Source of the DNA: Phallus indusiatus | Taxonomy: Eukaryota; Basidiomycota; Agaricomycetes; Phallales; Phallaceae | Direction: 5' to 3' | Length of the DNA stretch: 64,000 nucleotides | Assembly (NCBI GenBank): GCA_027605045.1 | Contig: JAQFWX010000012.1 | Coordinates: 756,930-820,929, forward strand | Shown: positions 1-9,965 of the stretch, one piece after another | Layout: the number at the start of each line of letters is the position of its first letter | Numbering within the stretch: position 1 is the stretch's first letter | The notes under the pieces: model-generated | What the model was told of the DNA's origin: nothing | Seen by the model: only the letters and a program-made list of their open reading frames with translations | Databases searched by the model: none | Position numbers and translations under genes: made by a program

Positions 1-461
1 GGGTTCTGGACAGGGTTGGCGCTAGGAGGAGGTGTGGCCAACACCGTAGGAGTAGGAGACGCTGAGATGCGAGGTCGGATAGGAGGGGGAGGTAAGGAAG
101 AAGAACGAGTCGGACCATAGTACGTAGGAATATTGAGATCAGTAGCAAACGTTTCGATAGGATAAGGCAAGTTAATAATACCGGGAACGTGTGCGCCAGA
201 CCTTGCGCCCATTTCACGTTCGTAAGACAACGAACGTTGACGCTGAGTCGGCATCAAACTGCGCAGAGGAGAGGTTATCACAGAGGAATTGACGATCTCT
301 GCGAGTTGGTTGAGCTGGGCAGTTCGATTAAGTTGACGACGTTCATTCCGGGATTGCCTGTCGCGACGTTGATCTTCAATAACCGATTCGCGAGTAGCTG
401 GAGACAGCGAGGTTAAACGCTGCGCATATACTCGACTGTGAGATTGTTGTGTAGAAGACAT
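1..461 (-). CDS. Retrotransposon gag-like ORF, 5' part only
   Basis: An open frame of 153 codons starts at the ATG read from 461 on the minus strand (MSSTQQSHSRVYAQ...) and runs off the left edge without a stop. It is rich in Gln, Arg, Ser and Pro and has no obvious domain. Its place is informative: it starts about 80 bp inside the 866-bp LTR at 540-1405 and reads away from it, as a gag ORF does downstream of a 5' LTR. I infer a gag-type protein of an LTR retrotransposon; copia or gypsy type cannot be told because the pol region lies outside the window. Confidence 0.5.
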   Translation of the reverse strand, partial: MSSTQQSHSRVYAQRLTSLSPATRESVIEDQRRDRQSRNERRQLNRTAQLNQLAEIVNSSVITSPLRSLMPTQRQRSLSYEREMGARSGAHVPGIINLPYPIETFATDLNIPTYYGPTRSSSLPPPPIRPRISASPTPTVLATPPPSANPVQN

Positions 462-539
462 GATGAAAGAAAGAAGAGATATAACCGAGACGTAGAGTGT
501 GCGATAAAAAGAAGAGCTGCCGGGTCAGACTTAATATAC

Positions 540-1405
540 TGTCAAGTACCGATATCCGGGAACGGTAACAGATACTATAATGTATTTTAGTCGCTGAATA
601 GAATATCAATAACCGTCACCGTTGATCGACGGCAGTCAGGACTTGGCCTCAATCTATAAGAGATTGTGCCACGACAGTCTTCTTCAGGATTTGTCCTGAC
701 GTTCGTCACGAGCGTCGAGTTCGTCAAGGACGTTACGGATATGTGCGTTCCGAGCTTCAAGAGCCGCGAGCTGTATCTCGTATTGAATGATATCAAGCTC
801 GACAATAATGAAGAAAGCTTTGAGATGTAACTCTCGGCAACGACGGATGGCTTCCGTCGCTGCAAGTCTCGAGGAACGATCTCGACGTTCAATGATGAAT
901 AGAATAGAGAAGGAGAGTTGTTATAGAGATATCGAACTACGTTCGATATTAAGTCTGAAGAACTATCTACGTGTATGCTAGGGTTTATATACACGTCAGA
1001 TAAATAATTCTAGCTCAGTTCGAAATAGATTCCGAACTAGAGAAATACAAACAAGTCGTGAGATTCGTAAGTTACATCAATATATGCAGGGTATGATGTC
1101 TCATGTGATGAACATGAGGTGTGCAGGGATGAGAGCTGTGCATACATGGACCTACGTTCGTCATCTATGATCTCATAACCGGAACGTGCGTGGAATATTC
1201 TAGAAAGGCCTTTCCGCGGATGTTCCAGGAGTTAAGAGAGACGGGTGCGTCTCTATTCGAGTTGTAAGGTTGATGGAGATGACTGAACGCGAAGGTCTTA
1301 TCGTGAGTGACGTAAGCGAGATAAGATTACGGAGATGAACGGTAAATGATCGGATATGGATTACGTAACGTTACCGGAAGTGATGTCATGAATCGGATCA
1401 TGACA
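540..1405 (-). repeat. LTR of a minus-strand retrotransposon (5' LTR)
   Basis: The 866-bp unit begins TGTCA and ends TGACA, the inverted TG...CA ends of an LTR. It is nearly identical to a second unit of the same length at 1426-2291. The gag-like ORF to its left reads outward from it, so this is the 5' LTR of an element lying mostly off the left side of the window. The flanks at 535-539 and 1406-1410 do not match, as expected when only one end of the element is visible. The ORFs inside it are present in both LTR copies and have no coding resemblance. Confidence 0.8.
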
Positions 1406-1425
1406 CCTTGTATATATAGCACCAT

Positions 1426-2291
1426 TGTCAAGTACCGATATCCGGGAACGGTAATAGATACTGTAATGTATTTTAGTCGCTGAATATAATACCAATAACT
1501 GTCACCGTTGGTTGACAACAGTCAGGACTTGGCCTCAATCTATAAGAGATTGTGCCACGACAGTCTTCTTCAGGATTTGCCCTGACGTTCGTCACGAGCG
1601 TCGAGTTCGTCAAGGACGTTTCTGATATGTGCGTTCCGAGCTTCGAGAGCCGCGAGCTGTATCTCGTATTGAATGATATCAAGCTCGACAATAATGAAGA
1701 AAGCTTCAAGATGTAGCTCTCGGCAACGACGGATGGCTTCCGTCGCTGCAAGTCTCGAAGAGTGATCTCGACGTTCAATGATGAATAGAATAGAGAAGGA
1801 GAGTTGTTATAGAGATATCGAACTACGTTCGATATTAAGTCTGAAGAACTATCTACGTGTATGCTAGGGTTTATATACATGTCAGATAAATAATTCTAGC
1901 TCAGTTCGAAATAGATTCCGAACTTGAGAAATACAAACAAGTCGTGAGATTCGTAAGTTACATCAATATATGCAGGGTATGATGTCTCATGTGATGAACA
2001 TGAGGTGCGCAGGGATGAGAGCTGTGCATACATGGACCTATGTTCGTCATCTATGATCTCATAACCGGAACGTGCGTGGAATATTCTAGAAAGGCCTTTC
2101 CGCGGGTGTTCCAGGAGTTAAGGGAGACGGGTACGTCTCTATTCGAGTTGTAAGGTTGATTGGGATGACTGAACGCGAAGGTCTTATCGTGAGTGTCGTA
2201 AGCGAGATACGATTACGGAGATAAACGGTAAATGATCGGATATGGATTACGTAACGTTACCGGAAGTGATGTCATGAATCGGATCATGACA
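1426..2291 (-). repeat. Solo LTR with 5-bp target-site duplication
   Basis: This is a second copy of the 866-bp LTR (TGTCA...TGACA), differing from the first by scattered substitutions. It is flanked on both sides by ACCAT (1421-1425 and 2292-2296), a perfect 5-bp target-site duplication. Only 15 bp (1406-1420) separate the duplication from the neighbouring LTR, so no internal region lies between the two. It is therefore an independent solo LTR left by recombination between the two LTRs of an earlier insertion. Confidence 0.85.
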
Positions 2292-2318
2292 ACCATTCAA
2301 ATGATTATCCAATGCTAG

Positions 2319-2719
2319 TGTTAGGGTGACTCAGGGCACACACCTAGAGGGTAGGAAACCTAAGATCTTGTTACGGTACGCTAGCGCCTCACCCGATTAT
2401 TCGATCTTTTCGATTTCTTTCGGTTTCATTTCGTATTACGATTTCCTTCATTTCCCGTACTTTGCCGTTTTCACTATTTTTCGTTGTTTCCGTTTTCTCG
2501 ATTTCTTCGATCTCTTTTGATTTCTGTTTGTATCTCCTCGGATCCCATGGAGATCAGTCGGGCGCCTCATATTCGGTACTTATATGCGTCTTCCCTAGAG
2601 GAGGATACCTAAGCTTGTTCTCTTAGGTTTTCCCTCCTCTAGGTGAGTAGTTAGTCGTTATCCCTCAATAGATCTTAGGTTTTCCCTCCTCTAGGTGTGT
2701 GCCCTGAGTCGCCCTAACA
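2319..2719. mobile_element. Fold-back element with about 50-bp terminal inverted repeats
   Basis: TGTTAGGG... at 2319-2368 is repeated as its reverse complement at 2670-2719 (...CCCTAACA), with a few mismatches. Both arms carry the block CACACACCTAGAGG. The 401-bp unit has no coding capacity; its middle (about 2395-2530) is a pyrimidine-rich run. TG...CA ends would also fit a short LTR, but the long inverted repeat favours a fold-back or MITE-like element. I see no target-site duplication. Confidence 0.6.
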
Positions 2720-2783
2720 GATCTATTGATGAATGACAACTAACTACTCACCTAGAGGGCAGGAAACCTAAGAGAACAAGCTT
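2611..2783. repeat. Nested 65-bp inverted repeat overlapping the fold-back element
   Basis: AAGCTTGTTCTCTTAGG... (2611-2675) returns as the reverse complement at 2719-2783 (...CCTAAGAGAACAAGCTT), leaving a 43-bp loop that is almost the same as the right arm of the 401-bp element. The right end of one inverted repeat is therefore the loop of another, so a copy probably inserted into, or recombined with, a related copy. Confidence 0.6.
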
Positions 2784-3451
2784 AGGGATCCCCCTCTAGG
2801 ATTATGCTACATGTACTACATGGAAGCGCTTGGGGACAATAGATGAGTATCACCGCGGGATCCGAGGCGATAAAAGTGAGTTCGAAGAGGTTCGGAGAAT
2901 TCGATTGAAAGGAATAGATAGTAGAAAGCAAGAAATGACAGAACTATAGTTTGAGTTCTCAGAACCCAAACTCAAAGTCTCAGAAAGGAATCGGAAAGGA
3001 GAAAAGGATCGGAACACAAGGAAACGAAGAAATAACAACACAGAGGACATGAAACTAGCGTACCCTGACAGCTAGCCCGGATTGCCAGAGACTATCTGGC
3101 AATCCAAGAGTCAGCAGTTGTGTCAGAGCACTGCTTCTCTAGTGGTGGAATCACAGGAACCGACTGTTGGAATCATCTGCACCTGGACACCTTCAAAGCC
3201 TTACAGATATTGAAGAATGCATACAGAAACAGTAGTCTCATGCAACCTTTGGAAGAAGTAGAGATTGAAGATAAGGATTATATACAAACCAACGATGATC
3301 TGCTAGTAATCAGTAGTTAGATAATATCAATAATGTAATTTTGAACTGGTTTAAACTGGTCTCCCTTGGTTAATGAACTTGTGTGAATGAGTTTGTGAGT
3401 GGTAAGCCAAACCAGTTCGAGTGGGTTTGATTGTGTGGTAACAATATGTTA
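2784..3451. other. Non-coding stretch between fold-back and Tc1 elements
   Basis: No gene is supported. The plus strand is purine-rich at 2850-3050. A perfect 11-bp stem with a 5-base loop lies at 3079-3105 (GGATTGCCAGA / TCTGGCAATCC). The part next to the Tc1 insertion (3340-3440) contains degenerate AACTGG/AACCAG motifs that continue on the other side of the insertion. Confidence 0.4.
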
Positions 3452-5040
3452 CAGTGACATGCAAAACTGTTCACGCGTTTGTACCTTTTCGCATGCAAAT
3501 GTAATTAAAAATTGAATAAATTCTTTAAATTCTTGAAAATATTTGAGTGATTAGTTGAATATATTGACTACAAATTTCATTAAGAGAAAATAAAAAAAAT
3601 AATCGTCCGTTTACAGGATATTAGCCTGGCTTTGACACAAGCTCAGGTGAACAGTTTTGCACATGTTGTGAGAATACATGAATTTAGTACTTTGTGTGCC
3701 CCCCTTTGGCTTTGAGCACTGCTTCTACTCATCTAGGCATGCTTTCAATTAAATTTTGACAAACCCCAACCTCTATTCCAGACCAAACTTCCAAAATTCT
3801 TTCCCAGAGTCCATGTATGCTGGTTGGGACTGTGTCATACTCTGAAAGCTGCCGTTTCACAATACTCCAGAGATGTTCTATCGGATTAAGGTCCGGTGAC
3901 TGTGCCGACCATTTCATAACTTTGATTCCGGCATCCTCGAACCAATTTTGGGCTAGTTTCGAGGTGTGTTTTGGGTCATTGTCCTGCTGGAAGATGATGT
4001 CCTGGGCTCTTTTCCAGTATTTCTTCAGAGACCCTCGAAGATGTTTGTCCAAAATTTTGCAGTATGCATCTGCATTCATAACTCCATCTATATCAGTCAC
4101 CTTGCCCACCCCATCCCAGCAGAAACAGCCCCACACCATGACACTACCACCACTATGCTTCACAGTCTTATCAATCAACCGGTCATTTAGGCCTTCCCCT
4201 GGCCGTTTCCACACCCATTTTCGGCCATCACACCCAAAACGATTTATTTTTGTCTCATCAGACCAAATCACCTGTTTCCAATCATCAATCGTCCAAAATT
4301 GGTGTTTGATAGCCCAGTCAAGCCTATCCCTCTTATGCCAGGTCATAAGCAGTGGTCGTTTAACCTTCATCACAGACTTAAGACCAAGATTTCTCAGGGA
4401 TCGTCGCAGGGTGCTAGTATGAAATGACATTTCTCTGGAGGATTCCAAAATTTTTCGTGCATCTACTGCAGTAGTTGCCTGTCCAGACATAAGACAACGG
4501 GTGGCATACCGGACATCATTAGGAGAAAGTGATCAAGGATGGCCACCAGCTGCTCGGGGAAGCTTGTTTCGATGTTTTTTTTAATATTAGTCACTGTCCC
4601 TAGACTAACACCAATGGTTCGGGCTATTTTTCTGACCGGTGTCTTTGAATCGAGGTGGAGGATGATACTATCTACTTTTGCTTGAGGAAGCTTTGGCATG
4701 CTGAATTTCTTGGAGATCTCATTGTCAAACATTAGTTATGATATATACCTGAATTTTCTATAGTCACATGACCCAAACTTTATCTGCGCAAACATTGAGA
4801 AAACCTTATTTTAGGGTTCATCTTCAACACGTGCAAAACTGTTCATGTGATATCAGCCAAAAAATATATATATTGTGGGCGAACGTGCGACATTGAACAC
4901 AACTTGCATTAAGTAAACTTGTTCTTAATATACTCAGGTAACTTCACAAATATTTTCAAGAATTTAAGGAATTTATTGGATTTTTAATTACATTTGCGCG
5001 CGAAAAGGTACAAATGCGTGAACAGTTTTGCATGTCACTG
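3452..5040 (-). mobile_element. Complete Tc1/mariner-family DNA transposon
   Basis: The 1589-bp element starts CAGTGACATGCAAAACTG at 3452 and ends with the inverted CAGTTTTGCATGTCACTG at 5040. TA dinucleotides flank both ends (3450-3451, 5041-5042), the target duplication typical of Tc1/mariner. The terminal repeat similarity extends about 95 bp. The motif GCAAAACTGTTCA recurs in opposite orientation near 3647-3660 and 4832-4844, giving a double-site arrangement like the IR/DR ends of Tc1 elements. The element carries one broken transposase gene on the minus strand, so it cannot move itself but its ends look usable in trans. Confidence 0.9.
3684..4732 (-). pseudogene. Tc1-like DD34E transposase, disabled
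   Basis: The N-terminal part (start read from 4732) has a helix-turn-helix segment (KIARTIGVSLGTVTNIK). The catalytic part has IWSDET, FQQDNDPKHT and LNPIEHLW; exactly 34 residues separate the second Asp and the Glu (DD34E). Three breaks are visible. An A8 run near 4575-4585 shifts the frame by one base. A TGA in HP*SLSPNDVRY stands where the family has Arg. A second TGA after ESMPR stands before VEAVLKAKGG, whose frame runs on to a TAA at 3684. Both TGA codons are one C-to-T step from CGA, which suggests decay of methylated CpG. The gene is not functional as read. Confidence 0.88.
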
Positions 5041-5042
5041 TA

Positions 5043-5793
5043 AGACTAAGGCTGTACCAGTCCAGACTAAGTCCAGTGGGTCTTGTGAACCGGTTCGCAA
5101 CGGTCTGTATCGGTTCAGCATTTTTTTACAAAATTCCAAACCGAGAACCAAACCAGCTCTAAGACCAAACCGAACCAGAACCGATTGATTGGTTTTTTTG
5201 GGTTCGGTTCACAGTTCGGTTCAGTCTTTTTTCGGTTCGGAACCGAACCGCAGCCACACTACCCTCACACCCGTACTTTCCATACTTCCTATATCCACAC
5301 ACACATGTTCGGTAATAGACCGGACTTAGCCAGGATAGGCTCGGAACATGGCACTTGACAATAGCCACAAGTCATGCTTTGGACCTTTATCCAAATGATT
5401 CTTCCCAACCTTATCTGCAACACATGGCAGACCATCCTGTGACAGACCTGTTGTACAAACATGCCATGCTTGCTTAAACATTTTTGCCAGTCCTCTTTTC
5501 ACATTTTCTGCGACATTAAAGTTCCGGAGTTCTAAATAATCACATATTACGCCCATAATCACCCATATTCTTAAAACCCCGCCCGTGGGATAGTCGCTAA
5601 AATGTGAAAAGGGACCGGGTAGGAGTCTGAGTAGATCGACGACCCACGCAGCCGCTAACATGACAATGCTTTTGTGCTTTAGCTCGTTACTCAAATTTGC
5701 GCAACAACATAAAAACAACAATAAGAAGATAACACTTCCTATATACACTAACAGCGTGTGGATTACATACGGTATTTATTATGTATATAGTAC
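5043..5793. other. Intergenic, AACCGA-rich degenerate repeat then unassigned DNA
   Basis: 5080-5260 is a run of degenerate AACCGA/TCGGTT motifs on both strands, probably a relic of an older repeat into which the Tc1 copy inserted, since similar motifs occur at 3340-3430. 5326-5748 holds a 140-codon minus-strand frame with no recognisable domain and unlikely composition; I do not call it a gene. No other feature is seen before the SNF5 stop codon. Confidence 0.4.
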
Positions 5794-8700
5794 TCATGAG
5801 GGAGCGGCAGCATTAATCCTTGCATTGACTTTGGCTCTGTGATTTCGGTTTTTCAAATGCACGTCAAAGTTTGCGAGGGTTTCTTCCGGACCAGGGGTAT
5901 ATAGCTGAAAACCAGAAAAATAGGAGGGAATGGGTTCAATTGAGTGGTAGCAAACTCAAAAAGAAAAATAACAACATACTTTTCCCGGACAGTCAAGGCA
6001 TTTGACTCTCCATTCAGGGGGAGCATTTGGGTCGGTACTTTTACGCAAGACAACGTCAAACTTGTCATCAACGTAACGCGATTGCATTTCATCCAGAGCT
6101 CGTCTTAACCAATCCGGTCGCTGTACAGGATTCTAGCAAATAATTAAAACTTAATAATTTTTTAAAAACATGGAGTATTTAAGTAAATACCTTCATGGTG
6201 GCGGGCTTAGAGACAGCCAAAGGTGGCGAGGCTTGCGATATTGAGGGGGATGGTGGTAAAGGTAGCAAAGATGGAAGCTGATTAGTTGATGTATTAATAG
6301 TTGCATTGTGAGCTGGCGCCGCCGGAACTTCCGGTATCGGCGCAGACAGTGACTCTGATCGAGCCTTTTCTCCAGTGTTTTTTGAAGCCAGAGGAGGCTC
6401 TTCCGAGCTCGATGAATCAGTAGGACTAGCAGCGTTCGCAGGCACGACGCTGGGACCACTGATACTGGTATTTAGGTTGTTACTGCCGTTGATGTTGTTA
6501 TTGTTATTGTTGTTGTTGTTGTTATGGCTCACGTCTACGTTCGAATCAATGGAAACAGGCTTCACAATCTGCTCTTTAACATCTTCATCCGATAGCTCTT
6601 TATCTTCCTCTTTATCTCCCTTTTTTCTTATTGCCTCGCTAGGTGGTGGCGCTGTCGTCCGAGTGATAGCCGCTTTTCTTTTACCAACGCCGCCCTTTCC
6701 CTTTTCACTCTCCACCCTTAATTTTGAGTGGTACTCTGCATCGATACGATATTCCACCGGGCGAGGCCGTCTGTGTCTATGGTAGAACTTTCCACACGGT
6801 CCACATTGACTTTTGTCACCTAAGGGTCCTTTCCTACGACCGATTGCAATGTTTTCAGGACAACCGCAATTCGAACAGTGCCAAACGCCATCAATCATAT
6901 TTTCGTGTTGTCCCTCTGCATATTCTCTTTCTTTGGCTTCTTTCTCCATGTCACGGAGTTGCTTGGCTGTCAGACGAGCAGGCGGTAAGGGTGGTGGTGG
7001 AGGCGGCGGAAGCAATAGAGCGTCATCGTCATCGTCTATATTTGTATCTATGCCGTCTTTCGCGTTGCCGGTGCGACGTTTGTATCTCAAAGGATCGAGA
7101 CTTGTTGAGACTGGTGGGGCAGTAAGTTTGGCGCGAGCCCGGTAAACATTGGGTGGTAGCGGAGGGGGTTTGAACAGCCGTTGGGGAGGTTGAGGGGGCT
7201 GCTGGGGAGGGGGCATCAAACCTTTCTTTGGGGTCTCTTTGATAGAGCGTATAGGGAACGGATCCGGAAGATTCATTTGCACAGGAGATCCACCATTCTC
7301 GCTGGCGACCATGTTAGCAATAGTGACCGAAGCCGCAGCTGCAGCTGCCCGTCGGCTTGTAGTCGTTGTTACGTTGTTCGAACTCTGAGATCCTTGGCCA
7401 CCCAAGGCAGAAGTGTCCGATTCAGAGAAACCAATCCCAGACGTGCGATACGTCCTATCAGGTATAATTCTTCCGCTGATCGTGAAGGAACCGGATGTGC
7501 CGCCGGCAGCTTTCGATCGCACGGTTCTCCTCTTCCTTTTGATCTCTTTCTCTCGCTCCTTTTCATTCTTCTCAATCTCACCATCGCTCATATAGTTGAG
7601 TAAAGGCATATGAGCGTGCGCGCTCTCGAAAGAACGAGCGAGGGTGGACCGCGTCAGCGGTGGTAAGAACGTTGGACGTAGTTCGTCATCTTCAACGGGC
7701 TGACCGGCTAAACCGGAGAATATAGCCTTGCGATATGCGTAGACCTGCTCTCGAATCTGATGAGCAAGGGCAGTGGTAAACTCTCCCGAAAGACCTAATT
7801 CCGAGGTATACTGTATAGCAAAGTGTTCAGGAGAATTACTTGTGCAAGCCAAATCCCATTCGAATTGATCTTCAAGTTTCATACTGCCAACAAGGATATC
7901 AATCTGTTTTGGTATAAGGTAAGAGGAGGGGAATGTCTCTCAGTTCAAGAGAAAAAAGGAAATATTTACCTTTATAAGAACCCTCCATTCTTCATCCATA
8001 CCAAGGCTTGACACCGGTTCCTTCGGGCGTAATTCCTCGACTGACATGGGCACGTCCCCCATAATTTCGGGAACATCCACACCAAGTAACCTTCGTGTCT
8101 TTCTTTTTTTCAACGTCTTGTTAGCAATCATTGGGCTTTCATCACCTGCGTCATCTTCGCTTTCCCATGCAGTACGAACGTAACCTCGTTCAGTCCTAAT
8201 CCGCTTACGCCACGCACCCCACCATGTTTCACCATTGGGATCTAAAATACCGTTGGATATAGGGGTAATATCATCTAATTCGGGAACATGTTCTTGGAGT
8301 TGTTCGTGTATAGCTTTGGCTATGGTATGGACGTAATGTGATGCCAGTTTAAAATCGTCGACAATACTCTGAGCGAATGTCTCCGGTTTGACAAGTGGAT
8401 CTAAGGAAGAGTGAACGGGGAGGCGATTTATGGGGCAGCACCGATAATAAATACCATTGTTATTCCAAATGAATGTCTCGCGAAGCTTGTGATGCTCAAC
8501 GTCCAACTCCAGACGAATGGGAATGAGATCTTCCTTTTTGTTATCGCTCCTAAATCTGGAAGGACTGCGAAAACATTTAACACATTATTATTGCCTTGGC
8601 GGAACAAGACCAGAAAAAAATCAGATCAACAACTCACAACCTTAATCCTTGGGATCTAATACCAGCTCTGTGCAATTTTCCCAGTCTCTCCTTGCGTTTT

Positions 8701-9965
8701 CTGTCTGGCCATAAAATCCCAAACCGTTCGCGATCCATACCATGACGTGATGTTACTTCTTCCTCCCACCAGCCAATTTTAGCCCGTAAAGCCTCTGTTA
8801 ACTCTCTATTAGCGCGTTCCCTTGCGGTGCCACACGCCTTTTCATAAGCTTTATCTCGATCTATCCACTCTTTCATGCTTTCAATGTCATCCTGAGATAA
8901 AGGAGGAATAGCGATGCCGGAACCGGCAAGAGGTACAGTGGTAGTTCGAGTGATAGCAGGATTAAGAGATAAGCCGAGAGGCGGTACATTGTTGTTGGAT
9001 CCAGAAGCAGCGACAGTGGATGAAGATTGAGGCCGTTTAATGTCGACAGGTGGTAGCATTTTGTAGGGTGTAGAAGCATTTCCAACTGTTTGTGGAGGGA
9101 TGTGAGAATGGTGCTGAGAAGGAGCTGGGGAAGGTGAATGAGGTGGTACTTTGCGTTTTCTCAGGGAAGGACTATGTTGCATTGACGTCGGGGTACTAGG
9201 TGTGGCGGACTGGCGCGAATGAGGTTGATGCTGTAAAGCCTGTTGATGTTGATGAAGATGTGCCTGGGATTGGGCTTGAGCTTGAGCTTGGGTTAATGCG
9301 GGGGTGGAAGCAGATTGCTGCATATGGAGCTGAGATTGAGAATGCAATTGAAATCGACCATCAGGCAGCGGCTGTAGTTGCGGTTGCGGTTGAGACGACT
9401 GCAACGAATGTGGCTGTTGCTGAACATGCATGGGAGATGACATGTCTCCCGAAAACTGCTGCTGCTGGCCACCTACGTGTTGTTGATGAAATTGTGGTGA
9501 CTGCTGGTACTGGGGATCGAAAGGGCCTTGCGAGGGAAACCTTTGTTGTTGTGGCTGTGCCTGTTGCAGCTGCTGTTGTTGTTGCAGATGGGAGGGTGTG
9601 GAAGGATGGTGCAGGGGCAAAGACGACTGTCTGTTCGCGGTGCCAGGACGAGTCGAAGGCGGCCGCTGCTGTTGCTGCTGCTGTTGCTGTTGCGGCTGCT
9701 GCTGAGGCGGCGGGGGAGGCATCATCATCATCATTCGTGCATCGTAGCTGGGGAATTGTTGCTGCTGGGGAAGTGCTGACAATGACTTCCGCTGCTGGAG
9801 GTGATGTTGCTGCTGCTGCTGCTGTTGTTGTTGTTGTTGCAGCTGATGTTGTTGCTGCTGCTGCTGCAACTGTTGCTGTTGCTGTTGTTGCTGTTGCTGC
9901 GATGACGACGACGATGGCGGCGGTGACGAATAAAACTGCTGAGATGGATTAAACGGATAGGCCAT
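5794..9965 (-). CDS. SNF5: SNF5/SMARCB1 homologue, SWI/SNF chromatin-remodelling subunit
   Basis: Core non-catalytic subunit of the SWI/SNF remodeller in the nucleus. Exons: 9965-8641, 8564-7970, 7903-6191, 6132-5980, 5904-5794; all frames join to 1298 codons plus stop. Residues about 1-330 are a poly-Gln region. The SNF5 domain spans about 450-710, with repeat 1 around LDVEHHKLRETFIWN and repeat 2 around VGSMKLEDQFEWDL. A GATA-like C4 finger (CSNCGC ... CGPCG) lies near 980-1015. A conserved tail (PEWRVKCLDCPGK) follows. Pro-rich, acidic and poly-Asn stretches separate these parts. The start is the first ATG (MAYPFNPSQQF) in the frame and overlaps the start of the divergent transporter. The finger is usual in fungal SNF5 but absent from animal SMARCB1. 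Confidence 0.93.
9655..9910. repeat. CAG/CTG microsatellite coding for poly-Gln in SNF5
   Basis: Interrupted CTG/TTG triplet runs on the plus strand (for example 9663-9710 and 9805-9905) encode Gln tracts of SNF5 on the minus strand. The mix of CAG and CAA codons limits slippage. The long plus-strand frames here (Ala/Val- and Leu-rich) are shadows of the repeat. Confidence 0.85.

Noticed and set aside
587..1880. Two near-identical 135-codon minus-strand frames
   Set aside because: They lie wholly inside the two LTR copies at the same relative position; no domain or codon pattern supports coding.
5326..5748. 140-codon minus-strand frame
   Set aside because: Starts with a hydrophobic run but has no family resemblance, and lies in repeat-rich DNA.
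9200..9952. Long plus-strand Ala/Val-rich frame
   Set aside because: Antisense shadow of the SNF5 poly-Gln region.
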